Shown in pieces: positions 1-8,035 of a DNA stretch of 19,270 nucleotides; position 1 is the first letter of the stretch, and the number at the start of each line of letters is the position of its first letter. Source of the stretch: Thermoplasmata archaeon (lineage in GTDB: Archaea; Thermoplasmatota; Thermoplasmata; Thermoplasmatales; Thermoplasmataceae); contig JAKBQK010000524.1 in NCBI GenBank assembly GCA_021835265.1, forward strand, positions 1-19,270, read 5' to 3'. The notes beneath the pieces are model-generated. The model saw nothing but the letters and a program-made list of their open reading frames with translations. It was not told the origin of the DNA and did not search any database. A program made the translations under genes and the position numbers.

Positions 1-180
1 TTGAAAATTGGGGAAGGCTCATCCGACCCATACTGATCCAGTGTGGTGGAAACACTTTTGAAATCCACATGTGGCGCCTTCCTCAGTCGCATGTCATGTA
101 ATGTTTCCATCCTATTTCATGATTTCGTTTCCTGTACTGGTTTTCCGGAATTATCAACTAAAAGTTGACAATGTCCAAAT
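1..180 (-). mobile_element. Degraded zinc-ribbon transposase IS, terminal part (copy A)
   Basis: This is the end of an insertion sequence whose transposase reads leftwards out of the window. It matches positions 17510-17684 (copy B) and, in reverse orientation, 6666-6933 (copy C). Shared landmarks are the stretch around 38-60 encoding the N-terminal STTLDQY motif, the TGGCGCCTTCCTCAG block at 72-86, and the outer end at 133-179. That outer end contains the small inverted repeat CAACTAAAAGTTG followed by ACAATGTCCAAA. The transposase start region carries indels relative to copy B, so it is probably inactive. The element's outer end is only about 70 bases from the start of the next gene. I could not assign the family with confidence. 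Confidence 0.7.
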
Positions 181-203
181 ACCAAAAGATTAATGAAGCA
201 TCA

Positions 204-246
204 TTTATTAATGCGCCTATACCGGTACCACTCTTTACATAGGTGA
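204..246 (+). promoter_or_regulatory. Possible TATA box (204-211) and Shine-Dalgarno (241-246) of the 994-residue membrane protein gene
   Basis: TTTATTAA at 204-211 would place a transcript start near 233-235. AGGTGA at 241-246 then sits three bases before the ATG at 250. This is one of the few genes here with a recognisable archaeal Shine-Dalgarno sequence. The TATA call is by eye and weak. The ribosome-binding site is more convincing. Confidence 0.4.
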
Positions 247-249
247 ATC

Positions 250-3234
250 ATGTCATTTGCAAAAATGCGAACTAAATTGAGAGCAAGTAGTGGTGAACTC
301 TCGATAATTATTTCAGGATTGGTTGTTATCCTATGGCTTCATGGTAATTTATTATTCTTCTGGGATACAATCTTTCCATTCCATCCAGCAAGTGATATAT
401 ATTTTTATTCATTTACATGGAACCAATTAATATTTAATGGAGTTCCTAACCAAGCCAATGAATGGTTAGGCTATTTTGTAGTGATCTACATCCTACATAA
501 TATTTTTGGACTTTCCTTCCCTCTCTCCCAATTTTTTCTATTATATTTCTTATTCACTCTATCTGGTATAACAATGTATCGTCTAATTAAATATCTAATG
601 AAAGATATAAATAAAACTAATTTTTCTCTACCGAGCGTTTCAGGTGCCCTAGTCTATATGTTCAATTTCTACGTTGCTAATTTTTTACTTTCTGATTTCT
701 TTGAATCTTGGTTTGTATATTCCTTTTTACCATTAATAGTCCTGATTTTTTTGTCAGGTATGAATAAGAGTGTCAAAAAAGAAGCTTATTGGATAGATAT
801 ATTGTATCTGGTAATGTTGTTTGAAATTGTTTCTGTCAGTTTCTGGGAGGAACCTTATCTTGTATGGACTGTAGTAATAATATTCATCTTTGTCTTTAAT
901 TATATCTTGCAAAATCGAGATAAGAGAGTTAAAGGTAGTAATTTACGAATCCTAAGATTTCTCTTGATTTCCACCACGGCAATAGTTATAACAGGTTTAT
1001 GGTATATTTATAGTTACATCCATGAAATTTTTTATAGTCTGAATAGTATTTCACCTTCTGGAACTGGTGGGTCTTTATCGTCTTATTATATCCTGATAAA
1101 CTCTCTCACTTCGCCGGGAGTTGCTCCTTATATGAAAATACTTTACCTCATAGCAATATATCCTACGTATACCCCCGCACCAGGATCATTGTTTGTTTGG
1201 CAGGATATGTACCGTTTAATGTTCTCTCCATTATATATTGTTTTTTTTAGTTGTTCAATCATTTTTCTGATTACAGTGTTCTTTGCTCTTAGTATTAGGG
1301 GTATTTCAAAAAACGTAATAATGAATCGTAATTTACTATATTTCTCTATATTTGCACTTATATTTTTTGGACTTCAGGGGGTAAATCCGTTAGTTATATT
1401 GTTTGTCCGGTTTCTTATTTCCATTAAATTCTCATACGTTGCATTTTTGTATGGTACCAATTTACAGTTTTTGGGTTTCCCACTCATATTTCTTTATGCT
1501 ATAGCGATCTCAAAAACTTTATTTGCATTGGAAGATTTTTCTAACAGAACAATTGCTAAGAAAAATGATATCAAAGATAATACACGTGTTCGTGATAAGA
1601 TGTGTAGAGTAATATCAGGCAAGAAACATCATAAAGCATTAACATACATTATATTGATAATACTTGTCGTCGTTTATCCATGGTATATGTGGACACCTTA
1701 CGCAACACCAGTTTATAATACGGGGTACGGAAATCAGATAATCCACTCGGTTGTCGATATACCACATTATGTATATGAAATGACAAATTACATAAACAGT
1801 AATGCTAATAACACTACAACTTTAATTTTACCCTTCTCTAATAATTTCCTTACCATGGGGTTTAATAGTAGCTCCTTTGCTGATGACCAATACCCGGCGC
1901 TGATGTTAGGTTCGCCTACCTTATTTCAACAAAAAGTCGCTTACAATAACGTTACCACAGATATTGAGAATATAATATATAATTCTGTTATGTTGGGGAA
2001 TAATCTATCAACTTACCTATCCGAAATGAATGTGAAATTCATAGTTTTAAATATAAACTTTGTTGTGGGAGCTGGGAACTATTTCTATGAGAATATTACG
2101 TATTTGAAATCTATGCTGAATACTCAACCCAATATACAATTGGTAAGGGAATTTGGTCCACTACTTGTTTACGAAAATATGAGGGATAATGGCATGTTTC
2201 AGATAGGCAATGCAGTACATTTCAACCCAACAATATCTAGACCATATGACTCGCTTTCCATCACAAAAAATTTGTCCGTTGACGGGTTCACCCATTCACC
2301 GTTTCCCTATGTGAATTACAGCATAACGTCTAATGGTTCTATTATCTTAAGAAATAATAAACTCGTTTCAACAGTAAACCCAGTATTTTTTGTCAACAAC
2401 AACCCACTGAACATCAACATTTCGAATTACCATTTTTTAGCTATTACATTTAAGACTTCCAGAAGCAATGTTTCTCTATATGTCTGTACTTCTACCATCT
2501 TTAATAACAATTCTTTTGGAACCACACTTCTGCAACCATTGAACCTTTCAACGTACACATTATCCCCCGAGGTCTATGTTAACAGCACATATTATAGTAC
2601 TTTTGTATATCCTTTATATGAACAACAGTATATGCGATATTCCCACATAAATAATACTAATAATTACAAGTTAAATTCAATAGGTTTTGGTTTATCTTTT
2701 AATAATTTGTTTACCAATGAGTCTGGTTCTATAGAAATTACAAATGTCTCTGTGTCGAAATATATAAACAAGAGCCAAAGCGTAGATTTTTTGGCAAATG
2801 ATGTAAATAATAAAAACCAGGTGCTTGTTCCGAGTAATATTTACACAAATAACCCTTCTTTAAACGAAACATCCATCAGATTTAAAGAAATTAATCCGAC
2901 TAAATATATTGTAGAAGTTTTTAATGCAAGTGAGCCTTATGTTTTAGACTTTAAGCAGAACTTTAATCCTGCTTGGAATATTTATATTAACAATAAGGAA
3001 AGTAACGTTTCTCATTTTATTGCGGATATCTTCAACAATGGTTGGCTAATAACACAAAAAGGAAATTACACAATGGAAATCATTTACGATCAGCAACATG
3101 AATATAACAGTGTGGTAAAAATATCCTTCGATTCGCTAATAATTATTTCTGTGCTAATAATCAGTGATTTATTTTATGATTTTTACAAAAAGCATGCTAG
3201 AAATTTTCTAATGCGAAAGAAGGACAAAAGATAA
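250..3234 (+). CDS. Large multi-spanning membrane protein with sequon-rich outer domain, GT-C glycosyltransferase-like
   Basis: This 994-residue protein has an N-terminal membrane helix (about 16-38), then many hydrophobic helices up to about residue 485. A basic cytoplasmic loop lies at roughly 430-470, followed by a long hydrophilic domain (about 490-950), one final helix near 960-980 and a short basic tail. The outer domain holds about twenty N-x-S/T sequons, as expected for an extracytoplasmic glycosylated region. The loop after the first helix contains WDT and HPASD, compatible with the acidic first-loop residue of GT-C enzymes that use lipid-linked sugars. This resembles the architecture of large archaeal YfhO-like or arabinofuranosyltransferase-like proteins, but I recognise no diagnostic motif, so function is inferred from topology and neighbours. 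The ATG is supported by AGGTGA three bases upstream. It stands alone on the plus strand between IS remnants. An alternative is a surface-anchored structural glycoprotein. Confidence 0.75.
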   Translation: MSFAKMRTKLRASSGELSIIISGLVVILWLHGNLLFFWDTIFPFHPASDIYFYSFTWNQLIFNGVPNQANEWLGYFVVIYILHNIFGLSFPLSQFFLLYFLFTLSGITMYRLIKYLMKDINKTNFSLPSVSGALVYMFNFYVANFLLSDFFESWFVYSFLPLIVLIFLSGMNKSVKKEAYWIDILYLVMLFEIVSVSFWEEPYLVWTVVIIFIFVFNYILQNRDKRVKGSNLRILRFLLISTTAIVITGLWYIYSYIHEIFYSLNSISPSGTGGSLSSYYILINSLTSPGVAPYMKILYLIAIYPTYTPAPGSLFVWQDMYRLMFSPLYIVFFSCSIIFLITVFFALSIRGISKNVIMNRNLLYFSIFALIFFGLQGVNPLVILFVRFLISIKFSYVAFLYGTNLQFLGFPLIFLYAIAISKTLFALEDFSNRTIAKKNDIKDNTRVRDKMCRVISGKKHHKALTYIILIILVVVYPWYMWTPYATPVYNTGYGNQIIHSVVDIPHYVYEMTNYINSNANNTTTLILPFSNNFLTMGFNSSSFADDQYPALMLGSPTLFQQKVAYNNVTTDIENIIYNSVMLGNNLSTYLSEMNVKFIVLNINFVVGAGNYFYENITYLKSMLNTQPNIQLVREFGPLLVYENMRDNGMFQIGNAVHFNPTISRPYDSLSITKNLSVDGFTHSPFPYVNYSITSNGSIILRNNKLVSTVNPVFFVNNNPLNINISNYHFLAITFKTSRSNVSLYVCTSTIFNNNSFGTTLLQPLNLSTYTLSPEVYVNSTYYSTFVYPLYEQQYMRYSHINNTNNYKLNSIGFGLSFNNLFTNESGSIEITNVSVSKYINKSQSVDFLANDVNNKNQVLVPSNIYTNNPSLNETSIRFKEINPTKYIVEVFNASEPYVLDFKQNFNPAWNIYINNKESNVSHFIADIFNNGWLITQKGNYTMEIIYDQQHEYNSVVKISFDSLIIISVLIISDLFYDFYKKHARNFLMRKKDKR

Positions 3235-3278
3235 CTGTCCAGTCTAAACTTATTTTCTCACTTTTTGCATTGGAAGAT

Positions 3279-3830
3279 TCATTCATTTTGATTTTGTGTG
3301 GAGTCAAGTTTTAATGTTCTGCTAAAAAGAAAAAAGAATATTGAGAATGAGTATGGATACAAAATATCGCGTGTGTAAATCTTCTTTTCTAACCTCACCT
3401 TTTTTACTACGGCAATTCCAAAATTTCCATGGCCTCCATCTGTTCCTTTGTGTATCAATGTGTGTATGCACACCTGATAAATACGCCGCTCCCTTATTTT
3501 GGAGACGATCTCCAATGCTCGGTTGTAGATTATCATGTAGACCTGGGCAACGAGAAACAAGATGTACCCAGGGATAGCGAGGAAAAGCCTCGCATTTGCC
3601 CACTCTTTGAATATCTAGAACAATTTCTCAAGACGTGTTTTGTTCTGTACAATAACCTTCTCTCTTCTGGCCCTTATCCCATTATATTCCAAGAAAATCT
3701 GGCGCCGAAATCTGGGTGTTCATAAGGAAAACCGCATGGCCAAACCTATTGGATCCTCTATGAATCTCATTGTGTTTCAGGTCGCATGAGAACATCACCA
3801 CCTCGGATCATATTTGACTTCAATGAATCC
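3279..3830 (-). pseudogene. Decayed coding sequence, unidentified, possibly a transposase
   Basis: Reading the minus strand from about 3830 to 3330, protein-like stretches appear in changing frames. The first contains DLKHNEIHRGSNRFGH. Then come VIVQNKTRLEKLF, a stop, and IFKEWANARLFLAIPGYILF, a hydrophobic run. Last are YNRALEIVSKIRERR and HKGTDGGHGNFGIAVVKK. At least one in-frame stop and two frame changes are needed to join them, so no intact product is possible. I do not recognise the family. Its position among IS remnants suggests a transposase, but the composition does not settle this. Positions 3840-4080 beyond it are AT-rich and show nothing I can support. Confidence 0.4.
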
Positions 3831-4082
3831 GTGGAATCCACTTTGTATTCTCTCCAATGACATGATAACTGATTTTGTATATTAATTTATATTCTGATGT
3901 AATCTGTTTTGGTTAACTGCGGAAGTCTCAATGTTACTGATATCACAGGGAATATTTTTCCGTATGTATACATAGCCTATCCCAAAAAGTTTCATGGATG
4001 CTTTGAAGTTTTCTACAATTTATTAGTAGATCTTCTAGTTAATAAATAGTGTTAATTATATATAATATTGCCATTATGAATT

Positions 4083-4499
4083 ATGAGAATGGGATTACCC
4101 GCAAGGAAACCTGATAACAATTGCGAATTCGCAGAAAGCAGTGAAAGGGCAGTTCTCAGGGCTGAGATCAAACCCCTGTACATGAATCCACATGAGAACG
4201 CCCTTTTAATATCGGTGGACGAGAAGATACAGATGCACACACAGGATCATGAACACAGGAAACCCATCAAGGAAGGATCTCCGGAGAAGATAGATTCCCA
4301 TTACAGAAGGCATGGAGTCCTGTCACTCTTTGCTGCCCTGTTCATTCAGCGTTGCGACGTTCTTGGCAAAACAGCAGAGAGGCGCAGGCATCAGGAGTTC
4401 ATATAATTCTTTGATGCGGTGAACTACTAGGTGCCACGAAATATGGAAATTTACTTAGTATGCGACAACCTCTCCGTTCACAAACATGAACGGGTCAGT
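4083..4499 (+). pseudogene. IS630-family transposase fragment with in-frame stops
   Basis: This is the catalytic core of an IS630-type DDE transposase. The segment PLYMNPHENALLISVDEK, with the putative first catalytic Asp at residue 46, matches the family pattern of LYLNPPENALVLSVDEK. It is followed by the Y-R-R-H-G and LFAAL block and RRRHQEF. In the same frame, after TAA at 4404 and TAG at 4428, reading continues through VPRNMEIYLVCDNLSVHKH, which contains the second catalytic Asp region (DN..VHKH). Homology ends near 4499, so the third acidic residue and C-terminus are gone. The N-terminal helix-turn-helix is also missing. The fragment is clearly dead and is abutted directly by an IstB fragment. 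Confidence 0.8.
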
Positions 4500-4950
4500 C
4501 ATCGATGATCTCATAAAACTCAGATTCATGCACAACCGCGAAAGCGCGGTGTTCCTTGGCATACATGACGTGGGGGGAACTCATTTGTCTTTAGCACTGG
4601 GAATGAGGAAACTCAAATCAGACGTTTTCGCACATTACACATCTGAAGTAAAGCTTGTGGAGTCTCTCAGGAAAGAATTTACGAGAGACAGGTTTAGCAT
4701 CCTCATCAGCAGCTATTCAGAGTACAAGATCATGATAGTGGATGAGATCGGTTATCTGTCATTGAATCGTGAAAAATCGAATCACCTCTTTTAATTTGTC
4801 TCGGACAGTGTGAGAAAGCGCACACGATCTCCACCTCAAAAAAATCTTTCCCAAAATGGGGTGAGGTTATGAATTATCATGTCATGGAATCAGCCATCCT
4901 GGAATGATATCGTATCACTGCACCGTGTTGAAAAAATTAAAAGGAGTTTT
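4486..4950 (+). pseudogene. istB: IS21-family helper ATPase (IstB) fragment, broken
   Basis: This is a remnant of IstB, the AAA+ ATPase that assists IS21 transposases in target selection. The P-loop region reads GIHDVGGTHLSLALG where the family has GPPGVGKTHLAIALG, so the ATP-binding Lys is replaced by Gly. A Walker B-like segment follows, IMIVDEIGYLSLNREKSN. A stop lies at about 4792-4794, after NHLF. Homology resumes in the same or a shifted frame with FVSD, then SFPKWGEVMNYHVMESAIL, then NDIVSLHRVE by frameshift. The usual N-terminal region is absent because the sequence begins at the IS630 junction. It is non-functional on both the P-loop and the frame evidence. Confidence 0.8.
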
Positions 4951-5028
4951 ACGGACTCAAAGACCCTCGAAAGGCAAACCTCCTCCTTATAGGGAGAAGT
5001 GAGAGAAAATGGAAAAAATAAATATGGG

Positions 5029-5092
5029 TGTACAGATTTCATTTGCCAATTTTGGACAATATTCATCTGGCGTTTACAGATTTTGCATTTTA
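5029..5092. repeat. Possible multiple terminal repeats of an IS21-type element
   Basis: Two related direct repeats lie downstream of the IstB fragment: TGTACAGATTTCATTTGCC beginning near 5030, and TTTACAGATTTTGCATTTTA beginning near 5074. IS21 elements characteristically carry several short direct repeats at each end, so this is plausibly the right end of the same dead element. The rest of 4950-5258 shows no gene I can support. Confidence 0.35.
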
Positions 5093-5258
5093 CCACAAGA
5101 TTCGTAAACTTCTATATGTTCTCCACATAGATCATGAATAGGAGGATATTGGCTATCAAACGGAACCAATATACGTATGACGAAACTTGATCTATTATTC
5201 CGTTTATTAAAAGAGACACAAAATCTAGGAGAATGTGGGAAAGATCATTAATTATTAA

Positions 5259-5444
5259 GTGACGTATCTTAGAAAGGTTAGGGGAATTGAATCTATATGT
5301 GAAGTATACGAGATTTGCGATCCAAAAGGAGTTGTTCTCTCATGGGGTTGTTATATATTCATTGAGGAACCCTGTTTCCTGAAGATCTCACCAAAACTTC
5401 TTACAAAAGCTTTAAGACTACCCGTTTACTCGATGCTAAGTTAA
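5259..5444 (+). CDS. Small unidentified ORF or decayed gene fragment (61 residues)
   Basis: A GTG-initiated frame of 61 codons begins with YLRKVRG and contains YEICDPKG. I do not recognise it. The opening pattern, a Y-L-x-K-V strand followed by a Y..DP turn, loosely resembles the N-terminus of the IS1634-like transposase remnant read on the opposite strand near 7830, so it may be another transposase N-terminal remnant. There is no ribosome-binding site or clear TATA box. It lies in IS debris just ahead of a glycosyltransferase gene. It may not be expressed. Confidence 0.2.
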   Translation: MTYLRKVRGIESICEVYEICDPKGVVLSWGCYIFIEEPCFLKISPKLLTKALRLPVYSMLS

Positions 5445-5499
5445 GGAAACAGATTTAATTTAGTATTCCTGAATTTCTTCCACAGCCTTTAAGCAGTAG

Positions 5500-5510
5500 A
5501 ATATATATAT
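5500..5510 (+). promoter_or_regulatory. TATA box for the GT2 gene at 5531
   Basis: An alternating AT run (AATATATATAT) is centred about 26 bases before the TTG at 5531. In archaea this spacing places the transcript start at or next to the start codon. It therefore argues for a leaderless mRNA and for the TTG start. Confidence 0.55.
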
Positions 5511-5530
5511 CAATATGAAATTTCTGTTAA

Positions 5531-6610
5531 TTGAAAGTGACCTACTCTGAGGACAGAAATTTGTTGGAAGAATCTTATTCAAAAAAGGATGATGTGCAAG
5601 AGACACATATTTCTAATCCTTTGATCACCGTTCTGTTGTGCTCACATAGTCCAGATTATATTATGGAGGCAACAAATACTGCAATTGACCAGACACTCAA
5701 TAAAGATGCATATGAGGTCATTGCAGTATTGGATTATCACGATCCCACTATTGAAGAACAACTTTCCAAATCTGGTGTCTTTTGCAGTATCCTTCCAAAC
5801 TCAAAATGGGGAGAAGCGATGGCCCATGGCATAATGAAAGCAAGGGGGAGCATCATTTGTTTTCTTGATGATGACGATGAATTTGATAAAACAAAACTGA
5901 AAACTATATTGTCAGTTTTTATTTTAAATCCCGAACTGATCTATGTACACAATTCAATAGAAGTAATGAATCAAAATGAAATAAAACCATCCCGTGGGAA
6001 TTCACTGAAAACTGACACTATTTTCCATACTAAACCAACCGATTTTGCTGAGACAATGGCATTAGCAAAATTACTTACTCGCAGGAGGCTCGATTTCAAC
6101 GCTAGTTCAATCTCTGTTAAGAGAGAATTTATCCTAAAATACGTGCCGATAATAATGAAACTTACGACATTGATAGACAGCATAATTTTTTATCTTTCTT
6201 TGGAGACAGATGGTTACATAATGGGGTTGTCCGAACCATTGACGAGATATCGCCTTCATAACAGCATGAGCAATTCGTTAACCATAAATGCCGCTGCAAT
6301 TGAGAAGTACGTTTTCTGGTCAGCTCAAATATGCATGTCGCTGGAAGAAGTGCTTTCTACTGACATAAACGACAATTTGAGGAAACTACTTGAACAGAAG
6401 AAATCATCAGTACAATTACTGTCCTCTCTATTTGATAGAAAAAAACAAAGAATCCAAGTAGAGACTGCTATGTATTTCCTTAGATCCCATCTCTTCTTCA
6501 GACCTTTATACGCAATTTTGATCTTATCCTTTCTTATTGTGAAATCTATCACCCCTTCGCGATTATATTATAGGCTCTCTCAGTTGTTATTTAAAATCGT
6601 ATTTGTATAG
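5531..6610 (+). CDS. Family 2 (GT-A) glycosyltransferase
   Basis: This 359-residue protein would transfer a sugar from a nucleotide-sugar donor to a growing glycan on the cytoplasmic side. The GT-A opening strand, PLITVLLCSHSP, is at 30-41, the VIAVLDYHDP strand at 63-72, and a metal-binding acidic run LDDDDEFD at 112-119. A later YRLH motif near 240 fits the C-terminal part of this fold. The last 35 residues contain a hydrophobic stretch (FFRPLYAILILSFLIVKS), suggesting membrane association. I chose the TTG at 5531 because the fold needs the residues before the first internal Met (residue 45) and a TATA box lies 26 bases upstream. The ATG at 5515 is out of frame and opens only an 11-codon peptide. 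The gene is single, flanked by IS remnants on both sides. The sugar and acceptor cannot be read from sequence. Confidence 0.85.
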   Translation: MKVTYSEDRNLLEESYSKKDDVQETHISNPLITVLLCSHSPDYIMEATNTAIDQTLNKDAYEVIAVLDYHDPTIEEQLSKSGVFCSILPNSKWGEAMAHGIMKARGSIICFLDDDDEFDKTKLKTILSVFILNPELIYVHNSIEVMNQNEIKPSRGNSLKTDTIFHTKPTDFAETMALAKLLTRRRLDFNASSISVKREFILKYVPIIMKLTTLIDSIIFYLSLETDGYIMGLSEPLTRYRLHNSMSNSLTINAAAIEKYVFWSAQICMSLEEVLSTDINDNLRKLLEQKKSSVQLLSSLFDRKKQRIQVETAMYFLRSHLFFRPLYAILILSFLIVKSITPSRLYYRLSQLLFKIVFV

Positions 6611-6665
6611 CTTTGTTACCTGACAATTTTATAACATTCAAACAAGTGAGTTATAGATTAAAGAA

Positions 6666-6933
6666 CCAACATTGTCAACTTTTAGTTGATAATTCCGGAA
6701 AACCAGTAGAGGAAGCTAAATCATGAAACAGGATGTAAATATTACATTACATGCAAGTGTGGAAGGCGTCTCATGTGTAATTTAAACGTGTTTCTACCAC
6801 ACTCGATCAGTATGGACCTGAGGAGTCTTTCCCCATTTTCATGAATAATAATGTTCCCACGATGGATGTGGTACTCAAATGAAATGATCTGATCCATTTC
6901 ATGAGGCCAATGTGCCCTCAATGCCATTCAAGC
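6666..6933 (+). mobile_element. Zinc-ribbon transposase IS fragment (copy C), interrupted
   Basis: This copy lies in the opposite orientation to copies A and B. The outer end at 6671-6708 contains the repeat CAACTTTTAGTTG and TTCCGGAAAACCAGTA. The transposase N-terminus follows on the plus strand with STTLDQY, PEESFPIFMNNN and FMRPMCPQCHSS, interrupted by TGA at 6880-6882 where copy B has a Gly codon. Homology stops inside the zinc ribbon after CHSS near 6933, where the IS1634-like remnant begins. It is truncated and cannot make a protein. Confidence 0.75.
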
Positions 6934-6944
6934 TTCCTTGCCCT

Positions 6945-7850
6945 GAGGTGGGGGGGAGAAGAATGATATATACCGTATCCCATTGACCCTTTTTTCACTT
7001 ATGTACACTGTCTCATCATGATACTTGAAATAGTTTTTTAAATTCTCAACGTCCTTCGATTTATGTATCATATCATCATGTATCCCTATAGTGGAGGGAA
7101 GTGCACCAATAACGCTGTAATACTTCAGATCCTTCATATTCTCGGAGGAGTAGAAACCAAGATCCATGACGATGAGGATGGTGAGAGATACCTAAATCCT
7201 TGAGATCACCAGTGAATCCCTTTATTGCGGTTACGGAAGGGATGCTTCCAGCCATGGGCTATGGCGTACGGGCATCCCCTCCTTGTAACTGCAAGAATGA
7301 AGTTGATCTCCCTGTTCTCATCGTTGGAATGGTAATAATGGTCATATTTTGCCAGATCATTTTCGGTCCCCTAATATCATATGGTAGAAAGATCATACAC
7401 AAGGCCTGAGGAACCAAATTCCTTCACTAGCATGGGTGCAATAGAACTTTCCAGCATGCCTATGTTGTCAGTGTCTTTCCTTCACACCAGATCGATGATG
7501 TCGAGGTTCCCCTTTTCACTGAGATCATGGAGACCTGTGTGCACATATGCTGAATGGCCTATTCCGAGCATGGTCTCCGCAGCAAGGATGATGATCTTCA
7601 TAGCTTTATACCCATGAGGCCAGAAAGTGTAATTTCGTACTGCCTGAAGAATCCATGATCCTCTCGATCCTGTATAACATGTATGGTCCTGAATCGAGTA
7701 TGTTCATCACGCTCTTCCTATCCACTGGAGGCTTCAGCACCTTCTCACCGTTTACTATGATCTCAATGCCTAGGCACTTTGACACCTGCCTCACCATCTT
7801 CGTTTCAGGATCCCTGTAACTCCACACTTTGTACAGGTAGATATTGTCAC
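6945..7850 (-). pseudogene. IS1634-like (IS4-superfamily DDE) transposase pseudogene
   Basis: Read on the minus strand, the N-terminus appears at about 7845-7606 with NIYLYKVWSYRDPETK, then MVRQVSKCLG and VLKPPVDRK. The body follows with frame changes. SSGLVYDLSTI near 7400 has the position of the first catalytic Asp. Next come YYHSNDENREINFILAVTRR near 7300 and AGSIPSVTAIKGFTGDLKDL near 7220. MDLGFYSSENMKDLKYYS, starting near 7167, carries the second catalytic Asp, where the family usually has D-R-G-F-Y, so Arg has become Leu. The third acidic residue and the C-terminal domain are missing beyond 6945, where the sequence joins the zinc-ribbon IS fragment. At least two stops and several frameshifts make it non-functional. 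Confidence 0.75.
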
Positions 7851-7879
7851 CATCAACTTACTTTCGGAAATATGTCAAT

Positions 7880-7919
7880 GTAGTAGTAATACCACTACAA
7901 TATAGAAATATATTTCTAT
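7880..7919. promoter_or_regulatory. Two adjacent palindromes, operator- or terminator-like
   Basis: Positions 7880-7898 read GTAGTAGTAATACCACTAC, which is self-complementary except for one mismatched pair. Three bases later, 7902-7919 read ATAGAAATATATTTCTAT, a perfect 18-base palindrome. They lie upstream of the dead IS1634-like transposase on the minus strand and beyond the stop of the DUF2079 gene, which also reads leftwards. They could be an operator and promoter from the IS, element end structure, or a terminator for the DUF2079 transcript. Confidence 0.45.
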
Positions 7920-7982
7920 TATCAACTCCTGTAAAAACCGTCCTGAAAAGAATATGCAGTGTCAATCAAGGGGTAAGATAGG

Positions 7983-8032
7983 TATTAAGGGAACAAAGGT
8001 TCAGGAGGATGTCAGAAGAGTCTTTTTCATAG
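7983..8032 (+). mobile_element. 3' tip of an IS110-family element (inverted relative to the full copy)
   Basis: These 50 bases match the reverse complement of 14603-14652, the end of the full IS110 copy, at 48 of 50 positions. The reading frame gives LREQRFRRMSEESFS and a stop, where the full copy ends LREQRFRRMSEEPFS. The subterminal repeat CTTTTTCAT is at 8022-8030. Nothing upstream of 7983 matches the element, so only the right end remains. It lies four bases from the stop codon of the DUF2079 gene. Confidence 0.9.
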
Positions 8033-8035
8033 AAG

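Noticed and set aside
3341..3725. Two plus-strand open frames of 78 and 98 codons rich in Cys, Pro and Ser
   Set aside because: They overlap the decayed minus-strand gene and look like antisense translation with no family pattern or start signals.
4052..4240. A 62-codon open frame on the minus strand
   Set aside because: It is antisense to the IS630 transposase fragment, whose SVDEK motif identifies the coding strand.
7200..7617. Plus-strand open frames of 69 and 78 codons
   Set aside because: The minus strand here encodes recognisable IS1634-like transposase segments, so these are shadows of the pseudogene.
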